Positions 30,283-41,312 of a DNA stretch of 64,000 nucleotides are shown here, piece by piece. A program made the position numbers and the translations under genes. Where the stretch lies: positions 62,001 to 126,000 of the forward strand of contig JBBMOL010000592.1 in assembly GCA_037954665.1 (NCBI GenBank), in the 5' to 3' direction. The notes beneath the pieces were generated by a model. It searched no databases. It was not told the origin of the DNA and worked only from the letters and a program-made list of their open reading frames with translations. Each line of letters starts with the position of its first letter. Within the stretch, counting starts at the first letter, position 1. Origin of the DNA: Laguncularia racemosa (lineage: Eukaryota; Streptophyta; Magnoliopsida; Myrtales; Combretaceae).

Positions 30283-31781
30283 TGATAAGTCGCAAAATAC
30301 CCTTATCTAGAGTAATGAAATTGTGCTTTATTGTTGAATTTTTAGATGATTTGTTGAAGAAAATGATGCTTAATGGAATGAATGTTAATTTTAGGATTTT
30401 CTAGAGTATTTTGGAGCCAAGGGAAGGAGTTCTGAAGAGTCGGATCAAGTTTAGAAGGAATTGGATACAATACATGTGAAGTAAAGAATTCTGGAAAGTA
30501 CACAAGCGAGATATACGCCCATGTACTTTGCTTGTGTATACTGAAGTGGATGTCTGGAAAGTACACGAGTGAGATACATGCCCATGTACTTTACTTGTGT
30601 ATACTGAAGTGGATGTCTGGAAAGTACACGAGCAAAGTACACGCCCATGTACTTTGCTTGTGTATCTAAGTTTTGCTGCTGTGCAACGATGTTTCAAATA
30701 CACGACTAATGTACACTCCCATGTACTTGCTCGTGTATATTCACATAAGGACGCTTGGAAGAAAGCACGAGATACACGAACAAGATACACTACTCGTGTA
30801 TCCGTTCGTGTATGTATCCAACCTGGGTACATGTATAAATAGACCGTTAGTTACCCTAGAAAGGAGGTTCCAAATTTTGTACTTGCTCTGACACACATAG
30901 CAGCAGGGGAAAGAAGATTCTGTCAGTTCCAAAGGAGGTTGAAGACCCACGAAGGAGAAGATTCCGTCTTTAAGGGCTGTGACTATGAATTTTAATTATT
31001 CTTCTCGTAATTGTATTTCTTTTGTCCAATTTATGGAGGAGTAGACTCTAAATCTAGATTTTGTTCGAAACTTCTCTGTCATGTGATGAAGATTCGGTTT
31101 TTAATGCGAAGTTGTTGACTTTCTTATGATTAATTGCATGCCCTTCAATTGTTTCTTAGATTCATAGATCCGAAATATGAATTTATGCATGATATCATAT
31201 TAGTTAATTGAGAAATTGCTCTTATGATTAGATTTAATGCAATTAATGAGATTTGATTGTTCTTCTAGAGATAGGAAACAAGAGTCTTCTGTTTACATCG
31301 ATTATTTTGATGCGAATTCACGTGCTTTATGCAATTCTAGGTTGCTATTAAATAAGGAGAGATCCTATTTGATAAATCTAGGATTAGATAGGTTAATATA
31401 CTTGAGAAAGTAGTTAACTTGACTAGGGAATTCGACAGTATAAGAAGTCAACTACGCCAATCTTCATAAATCTAATGAATTACATGATAGAGAAGGAGTA
31501 GAATAAGATCTAGGTTGCTTTTGCCAATTGATAAATCTTCAGAACCATTGTTGTTAGTGAGTTATTAGTTTTAAGATTAGACTAATTAAGTTTCAACCAA
31601 CATATTTAAGCGTCGATTAGATAATAGGAACGAAGTTAGTACTAGTAGTTGGTGTATCTCTATGGGACGACCCTATACTTGACACTATATTACGTCCACG
31701 GTAGGTACACTTGCCTATTGCAATGTAGTTAGAATTAGGAACAAGCATTATAAATATTAAAGCTACGATTGGCAATGATCA
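30283..31781 (+). repeat. C 3' LTR with adjacent purine tract
   Basis: 1499 bp, from TGATAAGTCGC to GGCAATGATCA. The purine tract TTAAGTGTGGGGAAGTT (30266-30282) abuts it. It has three 63-bp units (30493, 30556, 30619) against six in the 5' LTR. TATA is at 30834. The inverted copy at 56704-58202 is also 1499 bp. Confidence 0.93.
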
Positions 31782-31786
31782 CTACC

Positions 31787-32780
31787 TTATATTGGTATGC
31801 TAATACTCGAGCTTTAGCTATGTCATAAATCTCTTTGAAGGTGTTAAGATTAGCTTGAAGTCCAATCTAATTAGTTATCATATTAAGACTTTGAGTATAG
31901 ATATTAAGAAGATCCAACTCAACAAGGAGAATCGCTTCTAGGCCGAATGCAAGCTTGAATGGTGCTTTTCTCATAGAGGTTCTATAGGTGGTTCGCTATC
32001 CCCTTAAGATGGTCAAGGGCTCATTAACCCACTTGTTTTGGCTTGGTCTATCCTTTTCTTAAGACTATTGAGCACTATCTTATTTACCACCTTAACCTGT
32101 CCATTGGATTGGGGGTATGCGACCAAGGTATAATGAATTTTAATTTTATGCTTCTCACAAAAATTTTGAATTTTTTTTTGTTGGATTGAGTTTCATTATC
32201 TGTTATGAGGATGTAAGGGACTCTGTACCTATTTTGTATTGAGTTAAAGATAAAGGCTTCGATGTTTTTCTTGGCGATTTTGGCTACAGTTTCGACCTCC
32301 AACCATTTTGTGAAGTATTCAATAACTACAATAATGTACTATCGCTGACTAGTAGCTCAGGGAAAAGAACTTAAAATGTGAATCCCCTATTAGGCAAAAG
32401 GCTATGGACTAGTGAAGGATTACAGGTAGTTACTCAGTATATGTTCTATTAGCACATGCTTTTGGTATTGCATACATCTCTAACATAGAGTGCTCAACTT
32501 TTGATGTGGTTACTTCATACCCTTACATGTACTTCTCTAAGTATCTATTAACCTTCCTTAGGTCAAACACTATAAAGGAGGGGGGGTTTGATCTCAAACC
32601 TCATTTATATAGGAGGTCATTGAAGAGTGTGCAGTTAGCTTCTTTATACATGAGTTTCCTTGCCTCCTTTTAGTCTACTAAGATGGTGCCATTCCTTAGA
32701 TAATCAAAGATTGGGTCCACCTAATACGACTTAGTTAGCACAAGTCATATCTCCATGATCTAAGCTTGCTATTTGTTAAT
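31787..32780 (-). pseudogene. E integrase (main part)
   Basis: A readable patch at 32302-32084 shows VAKIAKKNIEAFIFNSIQNR and a Y-I-L-I-T-D-N-E block, with the second catalytic Asp kept in T-D-N-E, then WSHTPNPMDRLRW for the usual HPQANGQ region. Near the left edge LNTFKEIYDIAKARVLAYQY matches the Tat C-terminal helix. The last part lies beyond the C insertion, at 12490-12788. Confidence 0.72.
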
Positions 32781-33012
32781 ACTCTTATTTGGGAGGTACT
32801 TGATTAAGACTTTTTTTATCTCGTTTATCCAAATTGGGAATACTGGTGGAGACAAACTTAGATAGTTTGTTTGCTTATGAGTTTTTAGCTCAAGGGATCT
32901 TGATAATGTTCCGGGATAGAGACTCCAAGGTGAGGGAGTGTACAACTTGAAGGTACCTAGTTATACTCTCATCATTTATCGTGTATTCACCTTTAACTTA
33001 TTTGATGACAAG

Positions 33013-33261
33013 CTAGGAGTCTGAAAAAACCTCAAGCTTCTCTATGCCAATCTCCTTTACTAATTTAAGGTGAATAATTAACACCTCGTACTCTGTCTCA
33101 TTGTTGCTAGCTAAAAATCCAAACTTAAGTGCATAAGATACCTTTGTCCCATGCATTTCGTGCAGCATAAGCCCTGCTGCACTCACCCCATATGTGGATG
33201 AGTCGTTAACATGGAAAGTCCACATTGATTTTTCATTGTAGTCCAATGCTTCTTCTTCCAC
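33013..33261 (-). pseudogene. E second (archaeal-like) RNase H
   Basis: 82 open codons: WTFHVNDSSTYGVSAAGLML, YALKFGFLASNNETEYEVLI and KEIGIEKLEVFSDS. This is the additional RNase H that marks Tat/Ogre/Retand elements. The first catalytic Asp reads N-D in place of the usual D-G. It is repeated on the plus strand at 55220-55474 with identical core sequence. Confidence 0.85.
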
Positions 33262-33399
33262 TGTGCATTTAATGATAAAGTCTATAAGGACTTGTACTTT
33301 GATTACCTCATGAGGTTGGTATTAGACTTTGTAGGTGCTAAACTCAAGTGTGTACTTTACCATTCATCCTGATGTGTTAGGCTTTTGTAAGATATATTG

Positions 33400-34520
33400 T
33401 AGTGGTTAGTTGGTCAAGATTATGACTTGATAAGCTTCAAAGTGTGGCCTTAGTCTTCTAGCTAAGATCACCATTGCTAAGGCAAATTTCTCCATCTTTA
33501 AATATCGTATTTCTAGTGCCTAGAGGATATAATTGATGTAATACACTAGTTGATACTCTTTCCCCTTAGCTTGGACCAATATTGAGGAAAGAGGAACAAG
33601 TCTTCTCTTGGATAGGTTTTGCTAGCATAGGTGGGTTTGTCAAGAACAACTTCAACTTCTCAAATGTTGCCTGACATTATTTGATCCATTAGAAGTTCAA
33701 GGGGTTCCTCAAGACTTTGAAGAACTTTGCACGTCTATTAGCACTTTTGGATATGAATCTATTTAGTGTGACAATCCTCTTTATGAGTTGTTAGACTTTC
33801 TTTATTATTCTTGGGGGTTGCATGTTTAGGATGGCTCAAATCTTCTTAAGATTTGCCTCAATGTTGCACTTTGTGACTATGTATCCTAAGAACTTGCTTG
33901 AGGTTACCCCAAAGACACACTTTTGGGGTTGAGCTTCATGTTATACTACCTCAAGGTGTCGAATGTTTTTTGAAAGTCTTAGAGATGGTCTTCGACCTAT
34001 CTACTTTTGATAATCATGTCGTCAATGTAGACCTCAACATTACACCTAATCTGAGCTTTGAAAATCTTCATCACTAGCCTTTGATAGGTTATCCTAGAAT
34101 TTTTAAGCCCAAAGGGCATAACTTTGTAGTAGTAGGTCCCAAAGCTTGTGATGAAAGATGTATGCACCTTATCCTCTAGCTCCATCTTAATTTGGTTATA
34201 GCTTGAAAAGGCATCCATGAAGCTTAACAAAGTGTGGCCAAAGGTGGAATCAATGAGTTGATCTATTCTTAGAAGGAGAAAGCAATCCTTAAGGCAGGCC
34301 TTCTTGAGATCTATGTAGTTTGTACACATTTGTTACTTTCCATTAGACTTTTTAACTAGCATGTAATTTCCTAGTTAAGTTAGGTAGCATTCTTCCCTAA
34401 TGAATCATGTCTTTAGCAACTTCTGTACCTTTTCTTTGATAGCTACATGTCGTTTTAGAGCAAAATGTCTTCTCTTCTATTTGACGACCTTAGTGTTACC
34501 ATCGATGTTGAGGCGGTGCA
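33400..34520 (-). pseudogene. E reverse transcriptase and first RNase H
   Basis: 34329-33997 reads MCTNYIDLKKACLKDCF, LLSFMDAFSSYNQIKM, YKVMPFGLKNSRITYQRLV and the catalytic VYIDDMIIKSR. It then continues through stops as VEDHL, FQKTFDTLR, YNMKLNPQKCVFGV, where TAG/TAA replace Gln codons. The first RNase H is at about 33700-33400 and is poorly kept. The core is identical to 54162-54494 in the inverted copy. Confidence 0.85.
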
Positions 34521-35385
34521 TCATGAATTCTAAGGAGATACCTAGCATGTCAGATGGTGACCAAGCAAATCCATTATTGTTAGACTTGATAAAGTTGACG
34601 AGCTATTGCTTGAGCTCTATTGGGATTGACGTTCCCATTTGTGTGGTCTATTTGGTGCTGTTACCATGCTGGATCTCCTCAATCTTCTTTCCTGATCCTC
34701 TCTTAGATCTCCTTAAGTTCGATTTTTATGTTAAAGACTTCTTTCCTTTTTAAGACCTTCAGATATAGGGTCCTTATAAGCTTTTGGTCTCCTTAGCACA
34801 CATTAACTCCCTTAGGGGTAGGAAATTTAGCTTTCAAGTATGGTGTTGAGATCATCCTAAAGGCATTTTAGCTTGGTCTCCCTAAGATAACATTGTAGGG
34901 CAACCAACAATCTACAATTAGGAAGTCAATATGCTATTGGGCAATGACACCATCGTCTTTAAGCTCCATGAAAAGGGTAACAATAGCTATAGCCTATATA
35001 AGTTGGTTATTGAACCCATGCAGGTCGTGGTTATAGGATTTCATCTTATTCTTAAGCTTAGGCTACATTTGGTCATGGGTATACTTAAAAATGATATTAG
35101 TTGAGTTGCTTATATGGATTAGGATCTTTTTCACTTCAAATTTGGTAGTCCTTAAAATGATCATTAGGGCATTGTCATGAGGGGTTTATACTCCCTCCAC
35201 ATCTTCATCTAAGAATGAGATAAATTTGTCTATCTTTGGTCTTTTGTGATGCAAGATCATAACTTGCCAACTATTAAGGGTATTAGCCAAGTCTACTTTG
35301 GGGGCCCTCAACAATTGTGTTAATGACATTGTTGGGGGCTCTATTTTAGTAGGTGTTATTATTTTTAACTTCATCATGACTTTCT
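34521..35385 (-). pseudogene. E protease
   Basis: The minus strand reads FISFLDEDVEGV (near 35190), then PHDNALMIILRTTKFEVKKI and a decayed active site, then FLIVDCWLPYNVILGRPS (about 34930-34860). These are Tat protease landmarks. The active-site Asp is not clearly preserved. Stops are frequent. Confidence 0.65.
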
Positions 35386-35399
35386 CAACACATCATCTC

Positions 35400-36640
35400 T
35401 AATCAAGCCACTAAATGAAATTATTCGAGTCAGTTATGTACTCCTAAAGATACCTACGTTGGACAAGGTTTTGTAGAGAATTCTTGTGTTGGTAGCACTC
35501 GTTACTATTATGACCCAAATCTCTATAGAAGTTGTAATACTTGTTAAAGTTTCTCCTATTTGAATTACCTTGTAGTCTTGTTGGTTTAGGCAAAATGCCT
35601 ATATTGTGAACTTCCATAAATATGTCCCCTAATAGTCGATTTAATGGGGTATAGGTGGTGAAGCTTGGGATGGCATGATTCTTGTTTTTTGCACTATTAT
35701 CCTAAGATGACCCCTAATCATTTTTAGGGCTTAGATGGTCTTTAATAAACCCTTTGTCCTTTTCCTTTTCCTTATTTGATCTACTTAAGTCCAATTCCTT
35801 CTAGGCTCGAATGTATTCCTCCTACAAGATTTATAACTTGGCTTTCCCCCTAAACACTTTAAAACATTCTAACTTCTTCTCAGCTAAAGATTTCAAGAAG
35901 TCACCAAATGGTTTCATACCTTGAATGATAGTGTTCAGGGATAAACCCTTTGTCCTTTTCCTTTTTCTTATTTGACCTACTCTAGTTTGATTGCTTTTAG
36001 GCTCGAATGTAGTCCTCCTATAAGATGTACAACTTGGCCTTCTCCTTGAACTCTTTAAAACATTCTGGCTTCTTCTTAGCTAAGGATTTTAACAAGTCAC
36101 CATATAATTTCACACCTTGAATGATAGTATTTAGGGCGACACCTTTGTAAACATTAGGAATCTCCAAATCATAATGTTGAAATGGGCTAAATAGTCTCTA
36201 ATTGATTCATCAAAGTCTTATTTGATTAGGTCAAAGGTTGACAATTCCTTCACTAGTAGCTTGTTGGCTACAATGTGCTATTGGAATTAATGAGCAAGCT
36301 CCTAAAAGGAGGAGATAAAATTAGCTGAAGGGTTGTTGTACCATGTTTGAATAGCTTTATACAAGGTATTGAAGAAAACTTTGCAAGCAATCTCATCGTT
36401 GAGGCCATGCAAGTTCATCATGGTCCTAAAATGATATAGGTGGTCATTTGGGTACATTGTTCCACAAAAATTGTCAAGTTGAGGTAGACGTACATTTGGT
36501 GGTAAGATTTCCTCTTGTATCGCTTACATATAAGGAGTTTTGTAGATGGAGAACCTGGCACAAAGATATGCTTTTTTGCTTTTCTTTAGGTTGAAAAGCC
36601 TCTTGATATAGTTGTTGATTTGGTCAATGTCCATATCATT
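35400..36640 (-). pseudogene. gag: E gag
   Basis: On the minus strand: MYPNDHLYHFRTMMNLHGLN (about 36470-36410), then FFNTLYKAIQTWYNNPS, a charged middle part, and YYNFYRDLGHNSNECYQHKN (about 35560-35490), the atypical Tat zinc knuckle. Several TAG/TAA stops replace Gln codons. The middle is lengthened by a 196-bp tandem duplication. Confidence 0.7.
35745..36136. repeat. 196-bp tandem duplication inside E gag
   Basis: ATAAACCCTTTGTCCTTTTC starts at 35745 and again at 35941. The two units stay alignable to TTGAATGATAGT at their ends, with scattered substitutions, so the duplication is old. Confidence 0.85.
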
Positions 36641-37239
36641 GACTTAACAATTAACTTAGGTTTAAGCATTTAGTGGCTTGGGCCTGTTGGTTCGAGTTGT
36701 AGTGTAATTATGGTTGTATGATGCGACTAGTAGGATTGGTGAAGAAAGAGCTTGAAACAGCAATGCTGCTAGTAGAATTAGTTTAATAAGAGCTTAGTTC
36801 TAGAGTTCCGTAGACTAGGCTTACTAATTTAGCCTTTGGGCATTCACAGCAAGTGGTGGCAATGGAGGGTTATTGTGCCCATGCTTCAAAGAATGTGTAG
36901 ACACATTCTCCAATTCTAGCATGCTGTTAAGTTATTCAAACTCAGCAACTCAAGCTTGTTTTGCATACGTTTTCTAACTCTAGAATGTCGTTAGGTTATT
37001 GCCTCATTTTACGTAGCTAACGTTTTATACACATTTTTTAAGTCGATAAAATGTTGAGCATTAATGTGGTGATTAATGGGGTTAGTGTTTAGAGTTGGGT
37101 GTTGCAACGTTGTGGCATGGATAGTTTAGTCTATAGCCAATACATCAACCATTTCCTTCGAATTGGTGGTCTTCAACTTGGAAGGAATGATTTTTGTCAA
37201 GAGTAAGATCGTAAAGACTACACCAAATGTTGTGTTGTA
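36641..37239 (-). other. E leader
   Basis: No gene. Next to the LTR the minus strand reads TTTGGTGTAGTCTTTACGA, which may be a decayed Tat primer site of the tRNA-Asp type. Confidence 0.4.
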
Positions 37240-37559
37240 AATTTTTTGGGTGGTTAAATTACTTGCAAAAGGAAAGAATTAGGTTATGGCTACTCTGATG
37301 CCTAAGCCTAAGTCAACATAAGATTGAGAAGGAAACAAAGTATGATATATGTGTAAGAATGGGTGAGATTGGAATTCTTTAATGTGCTATCACCTTTATT
37401 TATAGAGGATGAGACTAGGCTTCATTTGGCAAGTGTATTCATGGCTCGAGATCTACTCTAGATATTATAGAGGACAAATCTTTGACTAAGATCTTTCCTT
37501 ATCTACTTAAAGTCTTCTTTGCTTTCCTTGTTTGATTTTAGGATGTGCATGACTAACCT
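37240..37559 (-). repeat. E 5' LTR, part left of A2
   Basis: TGTTGTGTTGTAAATTTT begins the LTR; matching copies start at 1297 and 8187. It is interrupted by element A2 at 37560. The remainder was not found right of A2. Confidence 0.5.
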
Positions 37560-38333
37560 TGATGAGATCCATGATGAGAGCCAAGCCGGAAGAAGAAATG
37601 TGGATCCTCTTGAAGTGCCGCCTGGACCGATCACAAGAAATCAAGCAAAACGATTCAAGGAAGCACTTAATGGGTTAATAAAGGTTGTCCATGAAGCCGG
37701 AAAGGATTGGAGCAATCATGAAGTTGGAACGGATTGGAACAACCATGGGAAGACCCTTGCTTTTGTATAAGTTATACTAGACATGGGATGAAGAGGGCGT
37801 GTACTTTCAAGGCACGGCCGTGTAGGAATTCCAAGATTGCACAAAAAGATACAAGGCCAAAGTACACGGGCGTGTATGTTGCCCGAAGTTGCATAGAAAA
37901 GTACATGGCCAAAGTACACGGTCGTGTATCCCCTGCCGGCCAGCTTGTTCTGTTTTCGCATTTTTATGCCACTTATCTAAACTACGTCGTTTTGGACTTG
38001 TTTTACATGAATTGTAACCCTAGTATAAAAGCTCCTAGGGTTTAGAACAATATAGAATATACATCTTTGAACATTAAACACTTTTGAGAGGCACCTCTCT
38101 TGGTTCTTCAAGAACTAAATCGAACTTATCGGATTGATTTCCGTGGCGTTCATCCCGACTTATCAATCGGTCTTTCATCCCGATTGTGGCGTCTTCATTT
38201 TTATACCAAGGTTCTTGTCTCGCTTATAGACAACGGGTCGCGGTTTCTACTTTAGGTGTTTGGGCGTCTTAGGCAACGAATTTCCGAACGTATTGGTATT
38301 AGGTTTCGTCACGGGTTGGCGTGGTTCGTATCA
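37560..38333 (+). repeat. A2 5' LTR
   Basis: TGATGAGATCC to GTTCGTATCA, 774 bp. It holds fewer palindrome repeats (about 37800-37930) than A1, then TATA at 38024. A primer site identical to that of A1 follows at 38337-38348. Confidence 0.9.
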
Positions 38334-38827
38334 GTTTGGTATCAGAGCTTAGGTTTGTCAAAACATCAAGTTCGGTTGAGGAAGGTAATATCAAAAACCC
38401 TAACTCCAATCGTTCATATCCATTGTTAGCATTCAATTCCGCAATATTAATTGTCTTTGATAGTTTAGTATTTACTAGTCAATTGTAAAAAAAAAAAAAA
38501 AAGAGTAAAAATCACGACAAAAAAAAAAGAAGAGAAAAGAAAAACGTGATCAAGAGCAACAACCCAGAAAAAAAAATTCGGATAGAAAAATAGAGGAAAA
38601 TTTACGAACCCTAGAGTTGTTTTGAATTCTACGGAAGGAAATTGGTGTAGTTCGGGTTAGTTCCAAGAGAATTGAGGAGAGGAAATTGGCGAGTGATATC
38701 ATCGTTGTTTGTGAGAATACACGAGTGACTGTATGATATCATCATTTGAGCGAAACACGTAAGGGAGTGTATCGTGAGGTTTGATCATATATATATTTGT
38801 GTTGTACTAATCTTTTCTACAGGAACT

Positions 38828-39334
38828 ATGTCGAGACAACATTCTCCTGAAGGTGAGAGGGGAAGGTTTGATGCTAGGTTAGTAATTGAGGCGATGAGGG
38901 GAGAAATGGAGAGGATGTTCCAAGAGGGAATGGAACAAATTCATGAGACGGTAGAGCAAAAACTAAAGCAATCCACAAACGTATTCAAAGGGCGTAAGAG
39001 GGAGAGTCGTTCTAGGAGAGTATCGAGTAATGGAGATAAAATGTCGGATGATGATTTTTATGAGCCTTTTGTTGGGAGTTATAGAGGTTATAGTGGTCGG
39101 AACAGAGTGACTAGAGATTGGGAAGATAGAGGAGATAGGAAAAGAGAGAATATATTTCATACTAGATGTTATCTAGGAGATCACATTTGTAGTTTGATTA
39201 TTGATGGGGGAAGTCGCACTAATGTAGTGAGCAATTTTATTGTTGAGAGGCTGGGGCTCAAAATTGTTAGACACCCTAGTCCATATAAATTGCAGTGGTT
39301 GAATGATAGTGGTGAGACTAAGGTGAGTAAGTGA
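38828..39334 (+). pseudogene. A2 gag N-terminus fused to protease
   Basis: From ATG 38828 (MSRQHSPEGERG, as in A1) about 105 gag residues are followed directly by IFHTRCYLGDHICS and the protease block LIIDGGSRTN. About 0.94 kb of A1-like sequence is missing, including the capsid core and the zinc knuckle. The join keeps the frame and falls in a short GAGAGAA-type match. The stop at 39332 (TGA) is CAA in A1. Confidence 0.85.
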
Positions 39335-39337
39335 GCC

Positions 39338-40717
39338 TTGATTGGTTTTCGCATTGGTAGATATGAGGATGGGGTGTTATGCGATGTAGTGCCAATGCAA
39401 GCATGTCATGTGTTGTTGGGGAGGCCATGGCAATTTGATAGGAAGGCTGTTCATGATGGCTTTTCTAACAAGTATACGCTTGTTCACCAAGGGAAAAGCT
39501 TTAATCTTAAACCGTTAACACCTGAGCAGGTGTATGAGGATCAATTGCAGCTACAACAGTCTTTTGCAAAACGTAAGGTGAGTGAAAAGCAGAGTGAGAG
39601 TGAGAGAGCAAAAGACAATGAGAAGAAAAAGGAATATAAAAGTCAAGATCAAAAGGAAAAGGAGAGGAAGGCTGGAAAGAGTGTGAGAGGCCAAGTTGAA
39701 GGGGAATCAACTTTGGTGGTGAGTGAAAAGGAGAGGGCAGCCTTGCAAAAGGAGAGTTGTGTAGCAAGAGCGAGTGTAGTGAGCAGAGCGTTAGTGATGA
39801 AGCAACCTATGTTGTTTCTGGTTTTTAAGGAAACATGTTTGACTACTAACGACTTATCTAACTCTTTGCCTAGTGTGGTTGTGTCTCTTGTGCAGGACTT
39901 TGAAAATGTCTTTCCAAAGGAACTCCAAAGGCAGTTTGATGAATTAATGGAGAAGGGATACGTGAGAGAGGGCATGAGTCCATGTGCAGTGCCTGTGATT
40001 TTGGTGCCTAAGAAGGATGGGACATGGAGAATGTGTGTTGAATGCCACGCGATCAACAACATTACGGTTAAGTATCGTCATCCCATTCCTTGTTTAGATG
40101 ACTTCTTAGATTGGTTATATGAGTATAGTGTCATTCCTCGTGAGCCATGGATAAACTTTTCCATAGATTTTGTATTAGGATTATCTAGGCCTATGCATGG
40201 TCGAGATTCTAATTTTGTAGTTGTGGATAGGATTTTTAAAACGGATCATTTCATTCCTTGTCGTAAAACTAATGGTTCTATACACATTGTTGATTTGTTC
40301 TTTAGAAAGGTAGTGCGTCCGCATGGTATACCTAGAAGCATTGTTAGTAATCAAGATGAGAAATTTTTGAGTCATTTTTGGAGAGTATTGTGGAAAAAGT
40401 TGGGAACTAAACGGATGTTTTCAACTATCTGTCACCCACAAACTGATGGGCAAATTGAGGTGGATAACAGTACTTTAATTCAATTGTTAGGGGCAATCAT
40501 AGAGAAGAACATTAGGACTTGGAAGGATTGTCTACCATTTGTGGAGTTTGCATATAATAGGGCCTTACATTGCACTACTCATTGTTTACCATTTGAGATT
40601 GTGTATGATTTTAACCCATTGGTTCCTAATTATTTATTGCCATTGCAACTTAACAAGTTTGTGAGTTTTGAAGCTGATTCTAAGGCAGATTTCGTGAGAA
40701 GGCTAAATATTGAGTGA
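39338..40717 (+). pseudogene. A2 protease-RT-integrase chimera
   Basis: 459 open codons. It has the protease end HVLLGRPW, the charged linker, VQDFENVFPKE joined early to LQRQFDELMEKGYV (a further in-frame deletion), RT block PVILVPKKDGTWRMCVEC to RHPIPCLDD, then directly integrase: FSIDFVLGLSRP, the HPQTDGQIEV block and TWKDCLPFVEFAYNRA. The RT catalytic motif is absent. In integrase the second catalytic Asp is Asn (IVSNQD). The TGA at 40715 is CGA in A1. A long ORF is kept, but no complete enzyme. Confidence 0.87.
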
Positions 40718-40732
40718 AGAGCGGAGCAGTAT

Positions 40733-41242
40733 GTGAAACAAGCCAACAAGGGTTGTCGACAAGCTGTTTTTGAATCTGGAGATTGGGTTTGGGTTCACAT
40801 GCGTAACGAGTGGATTCCTGTACAGCGTAGATCTAAATTATTTCCTAGAGGCGATGCACCAATTCAAATTCTTGAGTGCCTCAATGATAATGCATACAAG
40901 AAAGATTTATCAGGTAAGTATCTAGTAAGTGTCATGTTTAATGTTACTGATCTAAGTCCATTTGATGCAGGCAATGATTTGAGGACAAATCCTTTTCAAG
41001 AGGAGGGGAATGATGAGATCCATGATGAGAGCCAAGCTAGAAGAAGAAATGTGGATCCTCTTGAAGTGCCGCCTGGATCGATCACAAGAAATCAAGCAAA
41101 ACGATTCAAGGAAGCACTTAATGGGATGATAAAGGTTGTCTATGAAGCCGGAAAGGATTGGAGCAATCATGAAGTTGGAACGGATTGGAACAACCATGAG
41201 AAGACCCTTGCTTTTGTACAAGTTATACTGGACACGGGATGA
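40733..41242 (+). pseudogene. A2 integrase tail extending into the 3' LTR
   Basis: YVKQ is followed by ANKGCRQAVFESGDWVWVHM, FNVTDLSPFDAGNDLRTN and PFQEEGNDEI, with the LTR starting at 41011. The frame then reads VDPLEVPPGSITRNQAKRFK to the TGA at 41240, without any stop between. It shows that the LTR-encoded tail is a real part of the pol frame in this family. The tail is basic and helical-looking, with no recognised domain. Confidence 0.85.
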
Positions 41243-41267
41243 AGAGGGCGTGTACTTTCAAGGCACG
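41011..41267 (+). repeat. A2 3' LTR, truncated
   Basis: It starts TGATGAGATCC after the purine tract AAGAGGAGGGGAA (40998-41010) and ends at AAGGCACG, where the 5' LTR continues with GCCGTGTAGG. TATA and everything downstream are lost. Confidence 0.9.
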
Positions 41268-41312
41268 TTGATAGGAAAATTGAGAAGACCCTTGCTTTTA
41301 CATGAGTGTTTT
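41268..41312. other. Filler at the A2/LINE breakpoint
   Basis: TGAGAAGACCCTTGCTTTT at 41281-41299 repeats 41197-41215 exactly, and GATAGGAAAATTGAG at 41270 resembles GAAAAGAAAATTGAGG at 41315. The filler looks copied from both flanks, as in end-joining repair. Confidence 0.6.

Larger units (their letters stand above)
12789..31781 (+). mobile_element. Element C, Athila-type Ty3/gypsy retrotransposon
   Basis: It is flanked by CTACC at 12784-12788 and 31782-31786. The 5' LTR (12789-21681) is split by element B; the 3' LTR is 30283-31781. A tRNA-Asp-type primer site, gag, protease, RT, RNase H and integrase follow in the usual order, then 3 kb of non-coding sequence. Athila lineage is indicated by the primer site, the ADLGASINLMP protease motif and the integrase. 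Two single-base deletions and about ten nonsense changes inactivate it. It lies inside the integrase gene of element E. The right half is repeated inverted at 53934-64000. Confidence 0.93.
31787..37559 (-). mobile_element. Element E, Tat-lineage Ty3/gypsy relic (right part)
   Basis: Order on the minus strand is LTR, leader, gag, protease, RT, RNase H, archaeal-like second RNase H and integrase, the order expected for Tat elements. The left end of integrase is cut by C and continues at 12788. The right LTR is cut by A2 at 37559. Stops occur throughout every domain, so it is the oldest element here. Confidence 0.82.
37560..41267 (+). mobile_element. Element A2, second CRM-like element, 3'-truncated
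   Basis: Same family as A1, inserted in an E LTR. The 5' LTR is 37560-38333 and the 3' LTR is cut off after 257 bp at 41267, so no target duplication can be tested. Gag is reduced to its N-terminus; RT loses its catalytic half, RNase H and the integrase zinc finger are missing, and the integrase core is kept. A1 has the opposite losses. Confidence 0.9.
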
